A stretch of DNA of 64,000 bases from Serratia quinivorans (lineage in GTDB: Bacteria; Pseudomonadota; Gammaproteobacteria; Enterobacterales; Enterobacteriaceae): assembly GCF_946227985.1 (NCBI RefSeq), contig NZ_CAMKGL010000007.1, forward strand, positions 1-64,000, given 5' to 3'. Of the stretch, positions 36,964 to 45,177 are shown piece by piece; the stretch's first letter is position 1, and the number at the start of each line of letters is the position of its first letter. The notes below the pieces were generated by a model that had not been told where the DNA came from, ran no database searches, and saw only the letters and a list, made by a program, of their open reading frames with translations. A program made the position numbers and the translations under genes.

Positions 36964-37803
36964 ATGCAGCAGATTGATGAACGCCTGCGCGGGGAATATC
37001 CGCAGCTCACGCCGCAGGAACAACGGGTGGCCGATTTTATTTTCGATCACTTTGATGACCTGATCAGCTACAACAGCGCTGAACTGGCGCGGCTGAGCGG
37101 GGTATCCAAAGCCACCGTCAGTCGCTTGTTCAAACGCCTGGGCTACCCGAGCTACCGCGCGATGCGTGACGAATTGCGTACACTGCGCCAGAGCGGTATG
37201 CCGCTGACCGATAACCGTGACGCGGTGCAGGGCAATACCCTGCTGGCACGCCACTACAAGCAGGAAATGGCTAACCTTACCCAGTGGGTTAACCATATTG
37301 ATGCTGACCAGTTCAACGCAGTGATTGCTGCTTTGGTGCAGGCTCGCCGGGTGGTGTTGATGGGGTTTCGCAACAGCTATCCGGTGGCGATGCACCTGCG
37401 CCAGCAACTGATGCAGGTGCGTGATCAGGTGTTACTGGTGCCACAGCCGGGTCAGACACTGGCGGAAGAGCTGGTGGATCTAGACCTGCGAGATGTCGCG
37501 ATAGTGGTGGCGTTTCGCCGCCGACCGCGCCAGGTGCGGGCGTTATTGATGCAGTTGCAGGTTCAACAGGTGCCGACACTGCTGGTGTGTGAACCCCAGG
37601 CACAGGCGTTGATCCCGCTGGCCAACTGGCATCTGGCGGCACCGCTCGACAGCGTTTCCGCCTTTGACAGCTATTCCGCTGCCATGAGTCTGGCCAACCT
37701 GCTCAGCAATGCTCTGCTGCATGAGACGCTGGCGCAAGGGCGGCAACGAATTCATCAAATCGCAGACCTGTATGCTGGTTTGGATGAGCTGGAGCAGCGC
37801 TGA
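36964..37803 (+). CDS. RpiR-family transcriptional regulator (HpxU-like)
   Basis: A 279-residue regulator: N-terminal helix-turn-helix of the RpiR type (YNSAELARLSGVSKATVSRLFKRLGYPSYRAMRDELR, read in parts, residues ~35-75) and a SIS-like effector domain after ~130 (VVLMGFRNSYPVAMHLRQQL). Divergent from hpxWXYZ and upstream of the transport/catabolic operon, so it probably controls one or both. Klebsiella hpx clusters contain a comparable regulator, but I leave the symbol open. Start at 36964 after GGAG. Confidence 0.8.
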   Translation: MQQIDERLRGEYPQLTPQEQRVADFIFDHFDDLISYNSAELARLSGVSKATVSRLFKRLGYPSYRAMRDELRTLRQSGMPLTDNRDAVQGNTLLARHYKQEMANLTQWVNHIDADQFNAVIAALVQARRVVLMGFRNSYPVAMHLRQQLMQVRDQVLLVPQPGQTLAEELVDLDLRDVAIVVAFRRRPRQVRALLMQLQVQQVPTLLVCEPQAQALIPLANWHLAAPLDSVSAFDSYSAAMSLANLLSNALLHETLAQGRQRIHQIADLYAGLDELEQR

Positions 37804-37808
37804 TCCCA

Positions 37809-37842
37809 GCGCCATTTTGGTGCTTTCGCACTTTGATGGTGC
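37809..37842 (+). promoter_or_regulatory. Two NtrC enhancer-like sites
   Basis: GCGCCATTTTGGTGC (37809-37823) and GCACTTTGATGGTGC (37828-37842) fit the dyad GCACY-N5-GGTGC with one and no half-site mismatch. Centres are 19 bases apart and about 140-160 bases before the predicted sigma-54 start. Confidence 0.75.
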
Positions 37843-37952
37843 GCAAATTGCTCACTTTATTCATTCACCCTGTCATCGCGTTGACAGGGAAATTCCCATC
37901 TTAATCCCCTAACTTAGCGGCACTAAAGCCGATCGTTTCCGATGCTGCTTGT

Positions 37953-37968
37953 TGGCACATTAGTTGCA
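37953..37968 (+). promoter_or_regulatory. Sigma-54 promoter of the ABC transporter operon
   Basis: TGGCAC-N5-TTGCA, a full match to the -24/-12 consensus with correct spacing, 54 bases before the first gene. With the upstream NtrC sites it forms a complete nitrogen-regulated promoter. Confidence 0.82.
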
Positions 37969-38021
37969 GAGTTGTGATCAAGGAATCTTTTGTTTCATCA
38001 TTTCATCATCGGGGATAGTCT

Positions 38022-38813
38022 ATGAACTTCAAGAAAATCGGCGTAGTGGCATTAGGTGCAGTGCTGTTGATGGCTCAGGCCGCTTCGGCGATGGCGGATC
38101 AACTGCAGGAAATCCAGCAGCGCGGCGTGTTGCGGGTAGCGGTGCCGCAGGACTTCCCGCCGTTCGGCTCCGTGGGCACCGATCTGCAGCCACAGGGTTA
38201 TGACATCGATATGGCGCAGTATCTGGCCGACCAGATGAAACTTAAGTTGCAGCTGGTGCCGGTCACCAGCGCCAACCGCGTGCCTTATCTGCAGACCAAC
38301 AAGGTTGATCTGGTGATTTCCAGCCTGGGCAAAAACGCGGAACGCGAGAAGGCGATCGCCTTCAGCCGCACTTATGCGCCGTTCTTCCTGGGGGTATTTG
38401 GCCCGAAAGAGTCGGCGCTGGCAGACGCCACGCAGCTGAATGGTAAAACCATCGGCGTCACGCGAGGGGCGGTGGAAGACATGGTGCTAAGCGACACCGC
38501 GCCAAAGGGCACGCAGATCAAGCGCTATGAAGACAACAACACCACGCTGTCGGCCTATCTGTCCGGTCAGGTGCAATACATCGCTACCGGCAATCTGGTG
38601 GTGAGCGCCATTGCGCGGCAGAATCCGAGCAAGGCACCGGTGGCCAAATTTATGCTGAAAGATTCCCCCTGCTTCGTTGGGCTACGTCTGGGGGAGCCGG
38701 CGTTGAAAGCGAAAGTGGACCAACTGATTGAACAGGCATTGAAGGATAACACCCTTAATGGCCTGTCCGAGAAATGGCTCAAAGCGCCGCTGCCTGCCAA
38801 CTTCGGCGCATAA
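38022..38813 (+). CDS. Periplasmic solute-binding protein of an amino acid-type ABC importer
   Basis: A 263-residue family-3 solute-binding protein. Signal peptide MNFKKIGVVALGAVLLMAQAASAMA, then GVLRVAVPQDFPPFGSVG, GYDIDMAQYLADQM and VDLVISSLGKNAEREKAIAFS, typical of polar amino acid binders. Gene context with ureide enzymes suggests a purine breakdown product such as a ureide or carbamoyl compound rather than a standard amino acid; this is inference. First gene of a long operon behind a sigma-54 promoter. Confidence 0.85.
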   Translation: MNFKKIGVVALGAVLLMAQAASAMADQLQEIQQRGVLRVAVPQDFPPFGSVGTDLQPQGYDIDMAQYLADQMKLKLQLVPVTSANRVPYLQTNKVDLVISSLGKNAEREKAIAFSRTYAPFFLGVFGPKESALADATQLNGKTIGVTRGAVEDMVLSDTAPKGTQIKRYEDNNTTLSAYLSGQVQYIATGNLVVSAIARQNPSKAPVAKFMLKDSPCFVGLRLGEPALKAKVDQLIEQALKDNTLNGLSEKWLKAPLPANFGA

Positions 38814-38825
38814 CGGGGACGCCTG

Positions 38826-39491
38826 ATGACCTATCAGCTGAACTTTCCCGCCCTGTGGCCTTACCTGCCCGAGTTGCTGGCCGGTTTGTTGACCACCATT
38901 GAACTAACGGCTCTGGCCACGTTGATCGGGGTGGCGCTGGGGATTTGTGGTGCGGCGATCCGCAGCGGCAAGGCTAACCTGGTGAGTCGCGTTTGGGGCA
39001 TTTACGTTGAGGTGGTGCGCAATACGCCGTTCGTGGTGCAACTGTTCTTCATCGTCTTCGGCCTACCGAGCCTGGGTTGGAAACTGACCGCCGGTCAGGC
39101 GGCGCTGCTGGCAATGGTGATTAACCTGGGGGCCTACAGCACCGAGATTATTCGTGCCGGTATTCAGGTGACGCCGAAAGGCCAGTGGGAGGCCGGCAGG
39201 GTGCTGGGCCTCAGCCGTAGCCAGACTTTTTTGCGCATCGTGCTGCCACCGTCACTGCAGCGGATTTATCCGGCGTTGGTCAGCCAGTGCATTATCGTCA
39301 TGCTGGGGTCATCGGTGGTGTCGCAGGTGTCGTTCGAAGAGTTGACCTTCGCCGCCAACCTGATCCAGTCCCGTACCTTCCTCAGTTTTGAGGTGTATCT
39401 GGTGACGGCGCTCCTTTACCTGCTGTTATCCATACTGATGCGCCAGCTGTTGCTGGCCGCCGGACGCCGTTTTCTAGGGAGCCAGAGCTGA
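38826..39491 (+). CDS. ABC importer permease (HisM/HisQ type), first
   Basis: A 221-residue inner-membrane permease with about five helices and the EAA loop GQWEAGRVLGLSRSQTFLRIVLP near 120-145, which contacts the ATPase. TTIELTALATLIGVALG at the start is typical of the His/Glu/Gln/Arg permeases. Lies 12 bases after the binding-protein gene; its stop overlaps the second permease start. Confidence 0.87.
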   Translation: MTYQLNFPALWPYLPELLAGLLTTIELTALATLIGVALGICGAAIRSGKANLVSRVWGIYVEVVRNTPFVVQLFFIVFGLPSLGWKLTAGQAALLAMVINLGAYSTEIIRAGIQVTPKGQWEAGRVLGLSRSQTFLRIVLPPSLQRIYPALVSQCIIVMLGSSVVSQVSFEELTFAANLIQSRTFLSFEVYLVTALLYLLLSILMRQLLLAAGRRFLGSQS

Positions 39492-40147
39492 TGCTGACTT
39501 TTACCGACTGGGACATTGTGCGCAACCTGCTGCTGGCGGCACGCTGGACCTTACTGTTGTCGCTGACGGCATTTTTGGGCGGCACCCTGGTGACGCTGCC
39601 GCTGTTATTGCTGCGCCTGAGTAAAGGGAAGTGGGCGCTGCGGTTTGTTCGCGGTTATTCCGAGCTGTTTCAGGGCACGCCGCTGCTGATGCAGCTGTTC
39701 CTGGCCTTTTTTGGACTGGCACTGTTCGGCATAGATGTTAGCCCCTGGACCGCGGCCGCATTGGCGCTGACGTTATTCACCAGCGCTTTTCTGGTGGATA
39801 TCTGGTCCGGCAGCATCGCCGCACTGCCGAAAGGCCAGTGGGAAGCGTCGCGCTGTCTGGGGCTGAGTTTTGGCCAGACGCTGGTACGGGTAATTGTGCC
39901 GCAGGCCGTGCGTATCGCCATTGCACCTACCGTCGGCTTTTCGGTTCAGGTGATCAAGGGGACCGCACTGGCGTCGATCATCGGTTTTGTCGAACTGACC
40001 AAGGCCGGCACCATGCTGAACAATGTTACTTATCAACCCTTTAAAGTTTTTGGCCTGGTCGCGTTGGGCTATTTCCTGATGTGTTATCCGCTGTCGCGCT
40101 ACAGTCATTATCTGGAGAAGAAATTCCATGCCGCTCATCACAATTAA
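39491..40147 (+). CDS. ABC importer permease (HisM/HisQ type), second
   Basis: A 218-residue paralogue of the preceding permease with EAA loop GQWEASRCLGLSFGQTLVRVIVPQ near 115-138. The two probably form a heterodimeric membrane channel. Coupled to its neighbours: starts in the first permease's stop, and its last 20 bases overlap the ATPase gene. Confidence 0.87.
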   Translation: MLTFTDWDIVRNLLLAARWTLLLSLTAFLGGTLVTLPLLLLRLSKGKWALRFVRGYSELFQGTPLLMQLFLAFFGLALFGIDVSPWTAAALALTLFTSAFLVDIWSGSIAALPKGQWEASRCLGLSFGQTLVRVIVPQAVRIAIAPTVGFSVQVIKGTALASIIGFVELTKAGTMLNNVTYQPFKVFGLVALGYFLMCYPLSRYSHYLEKKFHAAHHN

Positions 40148-40871
40148 TCAGGTTCAAAAATATTACGGTCAGAACCATGTACTGAAGGGCGTGGATCTGG
40201 ATATCGACATGGGCCAGGTGATTTCGATCATTGGCCGCAGCGGCTCCGGCAAAAGCACCTTGTTACGCTGCATCAACGGGCTGGAAGGTTATCAGGAGGG
40301 CAGTATCAAACTGGGCGGTATGACGGTGACCGATCGCGATTCGCAAGCGCGTGAAATCAGTCGCTCCATTGGCATGGTGTTCCAGAACTTCAATTTATTC
40401 CCGCATATGACCGCGCTGGAGAACGTGATGCTGGCGCCGCGTCGGGTGCTGAAAAAAAGCCCGTCCGAATGCCGCGAGCTGGCGGAAGAGATGTTGAACA
40501 AGGTTGGGTTGAGTGAGCGCATGCATTACTCACCGGCCAACCTTTCCGGTGGCCAGCAGCAGCGGGTGGCGATTGCCCGGGCGTTGGCGATGAACCCGAA
40601 AGTGTTGCTGTGTGACGAAATTACCTCGGCGTTGGATCCTGAACTGGTGGGCGAAGTGCTGAAAGTGCTGGAACAGCTGGCCAAAGAGGGCATGACGCTG
40701 ATCCTGGTGACCCATGAAATGAACTTTGCCCGTGAGGTCGGTGACCGGGTGGTGTTTATGCACCAGGGCAAGGTCTGGGAGCAGGGCGATAGCCGCACGC
40801 TGTTCGCCAATCCGCAAACGCAGGAATTAAAACAGTTTATTGCATCGGTTCGCGGCCTGTCTGAGCACTGA
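40128..40871 (+). CDS. ABC importer ATP-binding protein (GlnQ/HisP type)
   Basis: A 247-residue ATPase. Walker A GRSGSGKST, Q-loop FQNFNLFPHMT, signature LSGGQQQR, Walker B VLLCDEITSALDP and the switch histidine in LVTHEMNFA are all intact. It energises the importer made by the three preceding genes. An ERIC element follows, then hpxJ. Confidence 0.9.
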   Translation: MPLITINQVQKYYGQNHVLKGVDLDIDMGQVISIIGRSGSGKSTLLRCINGLEGYQEGSIKLGGMTVTDRDSQAREISRSIGMVFQNFNLFPHMTALENVMLAPRRVLKKSPSECRELAEEMLNKVGLSERMHYSPANLSGGQQQRVAIARALAMNPKVLLCDEITSALDPELVGEVLKVLEQLAKEGMTLILVTHEMNFAREVGDRVVFMHQGKVWEQGDSRTLFANPQTQELKQFIASVRGLSEH

Positions 40872-40885
40872 TAAGCGTAAATCTC

Positions 40886-41011
40886 TACCCAATAGATTTC
40901 AAGATGCAGAAAGGCGGCAACGCAGCAAGTCCCTGGGAGCGTACAGGTAGTACGTGGCCAGGGCGAGCGAGGAAAGCCAACGCATCTGCAACTTGAAAGA
41001 TGAAGGGAATA
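40886..41011. repeat. ERIC-like element before hpxJ
   Basis: A ~126-base imperfect palindrome (TAGATTTCAAGATGCA ... TGCAACTTGAAAGATGA) with the ERIC-type inner stretch GGGCGAGCGAGGAAAGCCAACGC. More divergent from the ERIC2 core than the other two copies. Confidence 0.75.
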
Positions 41012-41032
41012 TTAAGCTGGTAAGGAATTAAC

Positions 41033-42274
41033 ATGTTAGATATCACCCAATTCGATCAGATTAATCCACCCGCCCGCCTGTTGATGGGGCCGGGGCCGAT
41101 CAACGCGGATCCGCGCGTGCTGCGTGCCATGTCGAGCCAGTTGATTGGTCAGTACGATCCGGCGATGACCGGGTACATGAATCAGGTAATGGAACTGTAC
41201 CGCGCATTGTTCCGTACCGAAAACCGCTGGACCCTGCTGGTGGACGGCACTTCTCGCGCCGGTATAGAAGCCATGCTGGTTTCCTCCATTCGTCCTGGTG
41301 ACAAGGTGCTGGTGCCGGTATTTGGTCGTTTTGGCCATCTATTGTGTGAGATAGCCCGCCGCTGCCGCGCCGAAGTACACAGTATCGAGGTACCTTGGGG
41401 CGAAGTATTCAGTGCCGACCAGATTGAAGACGCGATCAAGAAAGTGCGCCCGCGCCTGCTGTTGACGGTGCAGGGCGATACCTCCACCACCATGCTGCAG
41501 CCGCTGGATCAACTGGGTGATATCTGCCGCCGTCACGGCGTGCTGTTTTACACTGATGCCACTGCTTCCTTTGGCGGTAACCCGCTGGAAACCGACGCCT
41601 GGGGACTGGATGCGGTCTCCGCCGGTCTGCAGAAATGCCTGGGCGGCCCATCGGGCAGTTCGCCGGTCACGCTCAGCCCGCAGTTTGAAGAGATTGTTCG
41701 CCGTCGCAAATGCGTGGAGCAGGGTATTCGCACCCTCGATCACGCCGATGGTGAGGACGAGATGATCTACTCCAACTATTTCGATCTCGGCATGATCATG
41801 GATTATTGGGGCCCGGAGCGCCTGAACCACCATACCGAAGCCACCAGCATGCTGTTTGCCGCGCGCGAGTGCGCCAGAGTTCTGCTGGAAGAAGGGCTGG
41901 ATAACGCCATCGCCCGTCATAAGCTGCACGGCGCGGCCATGCTGGCCGGGATTCAAGGCATGGGGCTGGAAGTCTTTGGCAGCCTTGATAATCGAATGAA
42001 TAATGTGCTTGGCGTGGTGATCCCGCAGCAGGTTCATGGCGAGCAGGTACGCCAGATGATGCTGAACGACTTCGCCATTGAGATCGGCACCTCGTTCGGC
42101 CCGCTGCAGGGTAAAATCTGGCGCATCGGCACCATGGGCTATAACGCGCGTAAAGACTGCGTACTGCAGACGCTGACAGCACTGGAGGCGGTGTTGAACC
42201 GGTTGGGTTTCGCCAGCAAACAGGGCGAAGCGCTGCAGGCGGCATGGAATACCTACGACGACGGCAGCCATTGA
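41033..42274 (+). CDS. hpxJ: (S)-ureidoglycine-glyoxylate aminotransferase HpxJ
   Basis: A 413-residue class V PLP aminotransferase. The PLP lysine is in SAGLQKCLGGPSG near residue 198; the N-terminal PARLLMGPGPINADPRVL is typical of the AGXT/PucG group. The Klebsiella homologue transfers the amino group of ureidoglycine to glyoxylate, yielding oxalurate and glycine. Its place before the allantoate hydrolase hpxK, sharing a TGATG junction, supports this over serine or alanine-glyoxylate transaminase. Confidence 0.88.
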   Translation: MLDITQFDQINPPARLLMGPGPINADPRVLRAMSSQLIGQYDPAMTGYMNQVMELYRALFRTENRWTLLVDGTSRAGIEAMLVSSIRPGDKVLVPVFGRFGHLLCEIARRCRAEVHSIEVPWGEVFSADQIEDAIKKVRPRLLLTVQGDTSTTMLQPLDQLGDICRRHGVLFYTDATASFGGNPLETDAWGLDAVSAGLQKCLGGPSGSSPVTLSPQFEEIVRRRKCVEQGIRTLDHADGEDEMIYSNYFDLGMIMDYWGPERLNHHTEATSMLFAARECARVLLEEGLDNAIARHKLHGAAMLAGIQGMGLEVFGSLDNRMNNVLGVVIPQQVHGEQVRQMMLNDFAIEIGTSFGPLQGKIWRIGTMGYNARKDCVLQTLTALEAVLNRLGFASKQGEALQAAWNTYDDGSH

Positions 42275-43530
42275 TGGCCGCGCTGTTAACCGCCCAGGAG
42301 GCGGAGCAGGCCGCAGCACGGGTGATGGCCCGCTGCGATGCGCTGGCGGCGATCAGCGCCACGCCGGGCCAGTTGACGCGGGTCTACCTGTCGCCGGAGC
42401 ATCAGCGAGCCAACCAACTGGTCGGCGACTGGATGCGCACTATCGGCATGAAGGTCTGGCAGGACAGCGTCGGCAACCTCTGTGGCCGCTATGAAGGCCA
42501 AACGCCCAATGCCCCCGCACTGCTACTCGGTTCGCATCTGGATACGGTACGCAACGCCGGGCGCTATGACGGCATGCTCGGCGTGTTGACCGCGCTGGAA
42601 GTGGTGGCGCATTTACATCGGCAGCAGCGGCGTTTGCCGGTGGCGGTAGAGGTGATTGGTTTTGCCGATGAAGAGGGCACACGTTTTAGTATCGCCCTGT
42701 TGGGCAGCCGGGGCATCAGCGGGCAGTGGCCGGCCGACTGGCTGCAACGCACCGATGCCGACGGCATCAGCGTGGCACAGGCGTTACGTGAGTTTGGGCT
42801 GGATCCGGCAGCCGTCGGTGAAGCGCGGCGATCACCCGGTGATATTTGTGGCTATCTGGAATTGCATATTGAACAGGGGCCGTGCCTGGAGGCCGCCGAT
42901 TTGGCTTTGGGGGTGGTGACGGCCATTAACGGTGCCCGTCGGCTTAACTGTACCTTTACCGGCCAGGCTGGGCATGCCGGTACCGTACCGATGGGGCAAC
43001 GCAAAGATGCGTTGGCGGCGGCGGCGGAATGGATGGTGGCGGTAGAAGCGATCACCTCGGCCGCCAATCGGCACCTGGTGGCTACCGTTGGCCGGATTGA
43101 AAGCCTGCCGGGGGCGGTGAATGTGATCCCCGGTGAGGTCAGGCTGTCGCTGGACGTGCGTGGGCCTGAAGATGGCGCGCTGGCGGCGTTGTTGACGCAG
43201 TTGCTGGAACAGGCGCAGGCGATCTGTACCCGTCGGGGACTGCGTTTTGACAGTGAAGAGTTTTACCGCATAAATGCAACGGCCTGTGATGCAAATTTGC
43301 AACAGCGCTGGCAGCAGGGCGTGATGGCGGTTCAGGGGCGCAGCATGGCGTTGCCGAGCGGTGCCGGGCATGATGCTATTGCCGTAGCGGCCTGTTGGCC
43401 GGTGGGTATGCTGTTTGTCCGCTGCGATCGCGGCATCAGCCACCATCCGGCCGAAGCCGTCAGCCAGTCCGATGTGGCGCTGGCGATCCAGGCTTACTGC
43501 CATACGGTTGGCAGTTGGGAGGAGGGCTGA
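42274..43530 (+). CDS. hpxK: Allantoate amidohydrolase HpxK (M20 hydantoinase/carbamoylase family)
   Basis: A 418-residue binuclear-metal amidohydrolase of the carbamoylase/allantoate group. Metal motifs: GSHLDTVRNAGRYDG (His, Asp), FADEEGTRF (Glu-Glu), ELHIEQGP, and SGAGHDA near the C-terminus. It would convert allantoate to ureidoglycine, ammonia and CO2, the substrate for HpxJ. ATG at 42274 lies in the hpxJ stop; the frame extends to 42244 but lacks an RBS. Confidence 0.88.
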   Translation: MAALLTAQEAEQAAARVMARCDALAAISATPGQLTRVYLSPEHQRANQLVGDWMRTIGMKVWQDSVGNLCGRYEGQTPNAPALLLGSHLDTVRNAGRYDGMLGVLTALEVVAHLHRQQRRLPVAVEVIGFADEEGTRFSIALLGSRGISGQWPADWLQRTDADGISVAQALREFGLDPAAVGEARRSPGDICGYLELHIEQGPCLEAADLALGVVTAINGARRLNCTFTGQAGHAGTVPMGQRKDALAAAAEWMVAVEAITSAANRHLVATVGRIESLPGAVNVIPGEVRLSLDVRGPEDGALAALLTQLLEQAQAICTRRGLRFDSEEFYRINATACDANLQQRWQQGVMAVQGRSMALPSGAGHDAIAVAACWPVGMLFVRCDRGISHHPAEAVSQSDVALAIQAYCHTVGSWEEG

Positions 43531-44030
43531 TGAGTCTGCAGCGATTTAATCAGTTACCGGAGGCGCAAGCGGAGCTGTTACTGCGGCCCTGCGTGGACAT
43601 TGCGGCCTGGATTGCGGCGGTGGTGGTAGCGCGGCCATTCAGCAGTGTTGATGCCGCGCTGGCGGTGGCCTGGCAAGCGGCATTGCGCTGGCAACCGGAA
43701 GAGGTAAGACAGGCACTGGCCCAGCACCCGCGTATCGGCGAAGGTGCCAAAGGCCTGGGGCAAGAGGCGCAGTTTTCGCAGCGTGAACAAGCGGCGGTCA
43801 ATGCGCAGGATGCAGAGCTGAGCGAAGCGCTGCGGGTCGGCAATCGACGCTATGAACAGCAATTTGGTCAGGTGTTTTTGATCCGTGCCGCCGGTCGTGA
43901 CGGCCAGAGCATTCTGCGCGAGTTGCAACGGCGATTGAATAACAGTGCGGAGCAGGAACGGCAGGAAACGGCCGAACAACTGCGCGAAATCACGATGCTG
44001 CGTTTTAAGGAGCTACTGAGCGATGAGTAA
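43530..44030 (+). CDS. hpxQ: OHCU decarboxylase (UraD/HpxQ)
   Basis: A 166-residue 2-oxo-4-hydroxy-4-carboxy-5-ureidoimidazoline decarboxylase forming (S)-allantoin. The active-site motif AQHPRIGEGAK carries the catalytic histidine, and FSQREQ matches the conserved S-x-x-E-Q. Start ATG at 43530 behind GGGAGGAGGG and overlapping the hpxK stop; the larger frame from 43395 lies in hpxK. Followed and overlapped by hpxT. Confidence 0.93.
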   Translation: MSLQRFNQLPEAQAELLLRPCVDIAAWIAAVVVARPFSSVDAALAVAWQAALRWQPEEVRQALAQHPRIGEGAKGLGQEAQFSQREQAAVNAQDAELSEALRVGNRRYEQQFGQVFLIRAAGRDGQSILRELQRRLNNSAEQERQETAEQLREITMLRFKELLSDE

Positions 44031-44358
44031 TATCAGCACCCATATTCTGGACACCTCACTCGGTAAACCTGCTGCGGGCGTGCGGGTGTGGCTGGAACAT
44101 CAACAGGACGGGCTATGGCGAACCCTGGCAGAAAGCCAGACCGATGCTGACGGCCGCGCGCGTGATCTCACTTCTGACAGTCTGGATGCCGGACATTACC
44201 GCCTGTCTGCCGATCTCGGCGCTTACTTTACCCGTGACCTGCGTGAAACGCTGTACGTCACGGCAATTATCGATTTCGTTATCCAGGATGCGGCGCAGCA
44301 TTACCATTTACCGCTGCTCATCAGCCCGTATTCCTACTCAACCTACCGGGGCAGTTAA
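44023..44358 (+). CDS. hpxT: 5-hydroxyisourate hydrolase (transthyretin-like, UraH/HpxT)
   Basis: A 111-residue HIU hydrolase. The N-terminal THILDTSLGKPAAGVRVWLE and the C-terminal YRGS signature mark the family; the catalytic histidines include those in THILD and QHYHLPLL. It acts one step before HpxQ. The last gene of the operon; a hairpin follows 17 bases after its stop. The urate oxidase that would supply its substrate is not in this window. Confidence 0.94.
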   Translation: MSNISTHILDTSLGKPAAGVRVWLEHQQDGLWRTLAESQTDADGRARDLTSDSLDAGHYRLSADLGAYFTRDLRETLYVTAIIDFVIQDAAQHYHLPLLISPYSYSTYRGS

Positions 44359-44375
44359 ATGCCAGCCTGAGGTTA

Positions 44376-44397
44376 CGGGTGCAGCGGACCGCACCCG
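44376..44397. terminator. Hairpin between convergent hpxT and yafV
   Basis: CGGGTGC / GCACCCG stem with an eight-base loop. No clear T run on either side, so termination strength is uncertain. Confidence 0.5.
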
Positions 44398-44403
44398 CAA
44401 TGA

Positions 44404-45177
44404 TTAATCGTGGCGCAGGAAGCTGTCGGCATCACGCCAGGCCGGGAAGGCGCTGCGGTAGCTTTGCAGGTTTTCCAGTGACAGTTCGGCGTCCAGCCGC
44501 GCGGCGGCACCGGGTTCCACCTGGGCCAGTGTTTCTCCCTGCGGGCTGAGGATCAGGCTGTCGCCGCTGTAGTTCAGGCCGTTACCGTCTTCGCCGACGC
44601 AGTTACAACCGGCCACATACACCTGATTCTCGATGGCGCGAGCCGCCAACAGCGTTTGCCAGTGGTTACTGCGCGGGGCCGGCCAGTTGGCGACGTACAG
44701 CGCCAGATCGTAATCCTGCTGATAGCGTGACCACACCGGGAAGCGCAGGTCGTAACAGATTTGCGGCAGAATGCGCCAGCCGCGCCACTCGAAAATTTCA
44801 CGTTTTTTGCCTGCCTGATAGTGCAGGTGCTCACCGGCCATGCGGAACAGGTGGCGCTTATCATAGGCATGCACTCGGCCGTTCGGCTCCACCAGCAGAA
44901 AACGGTTAACCGCGCCTTCGGCGGTTTTCAGCGCCACGCTGCCGCCGACCAGAGCGTTACTTTTGCTCGCCCAACCGTGCAGCCAGTCGACAACCTGTTG
45001 TTCCGGCAGTGCGCTTTCTCCGGCATCCATGGCAAAACCGGTGGTAAACATCTCCGGCAGTACAATCAAGTCGCGGCCGCTTAATGGCGCCAATAGCTCG
45101 TCAAAATGCCGCAGGTTGGCTTCGCCATCACGCCAAACCAGGGGTTGCTGCAACAGGGTAATTTTTAAAGTCGACAT
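44404..45177 (-). CDS. yafV: Omega-amidase YafV (nitrilase family)
   Basis: A 257-residue carbon-nitrogen hydrolase. Catalytic triad: Glu in VLPEMFTTGF near 41, Lys in YDKRHLF near 108, Cys in PQICYDLRFPV near 143. YafV-type omega-amidases deamidate 2-oxoglutaramate (and 2-oxosuccinamate), the products of glutamine or asparagine transamination. Here it overlaps the transaminase gene ybdL by 13 bases, a direct genomic link for that couple. Confidence 0.92.
   Translation of the reverse strand: MSTLKITLLQQPLVWRDGEANLRHFDELLAPLSGRDLIVLPEMFTTGFAMDAGESALPEQQVVDWLHGWASKSNALVGGSVALKTAEGAVNRFLLVEPNGRVHAYDKRHLFRMAGEHLHYQAGKKREIFEWRGWRILPQICYDLRFPVWSRYQQDYDLALYVANWPAPRSNHWQTLLAARAIENQVYVAGCNCVGEDGNGLNYSGDSLILSPQGETLAQVEPGAAARLDAELSLENLQSYRSAFPAWRDADSFLRHD

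Noticed and set aside
41339..42319. A 326-codon open frame on the minus strand
   Set aside because: Antisense to hpxJ and the start of hpxK; no domain and no ribosome site.
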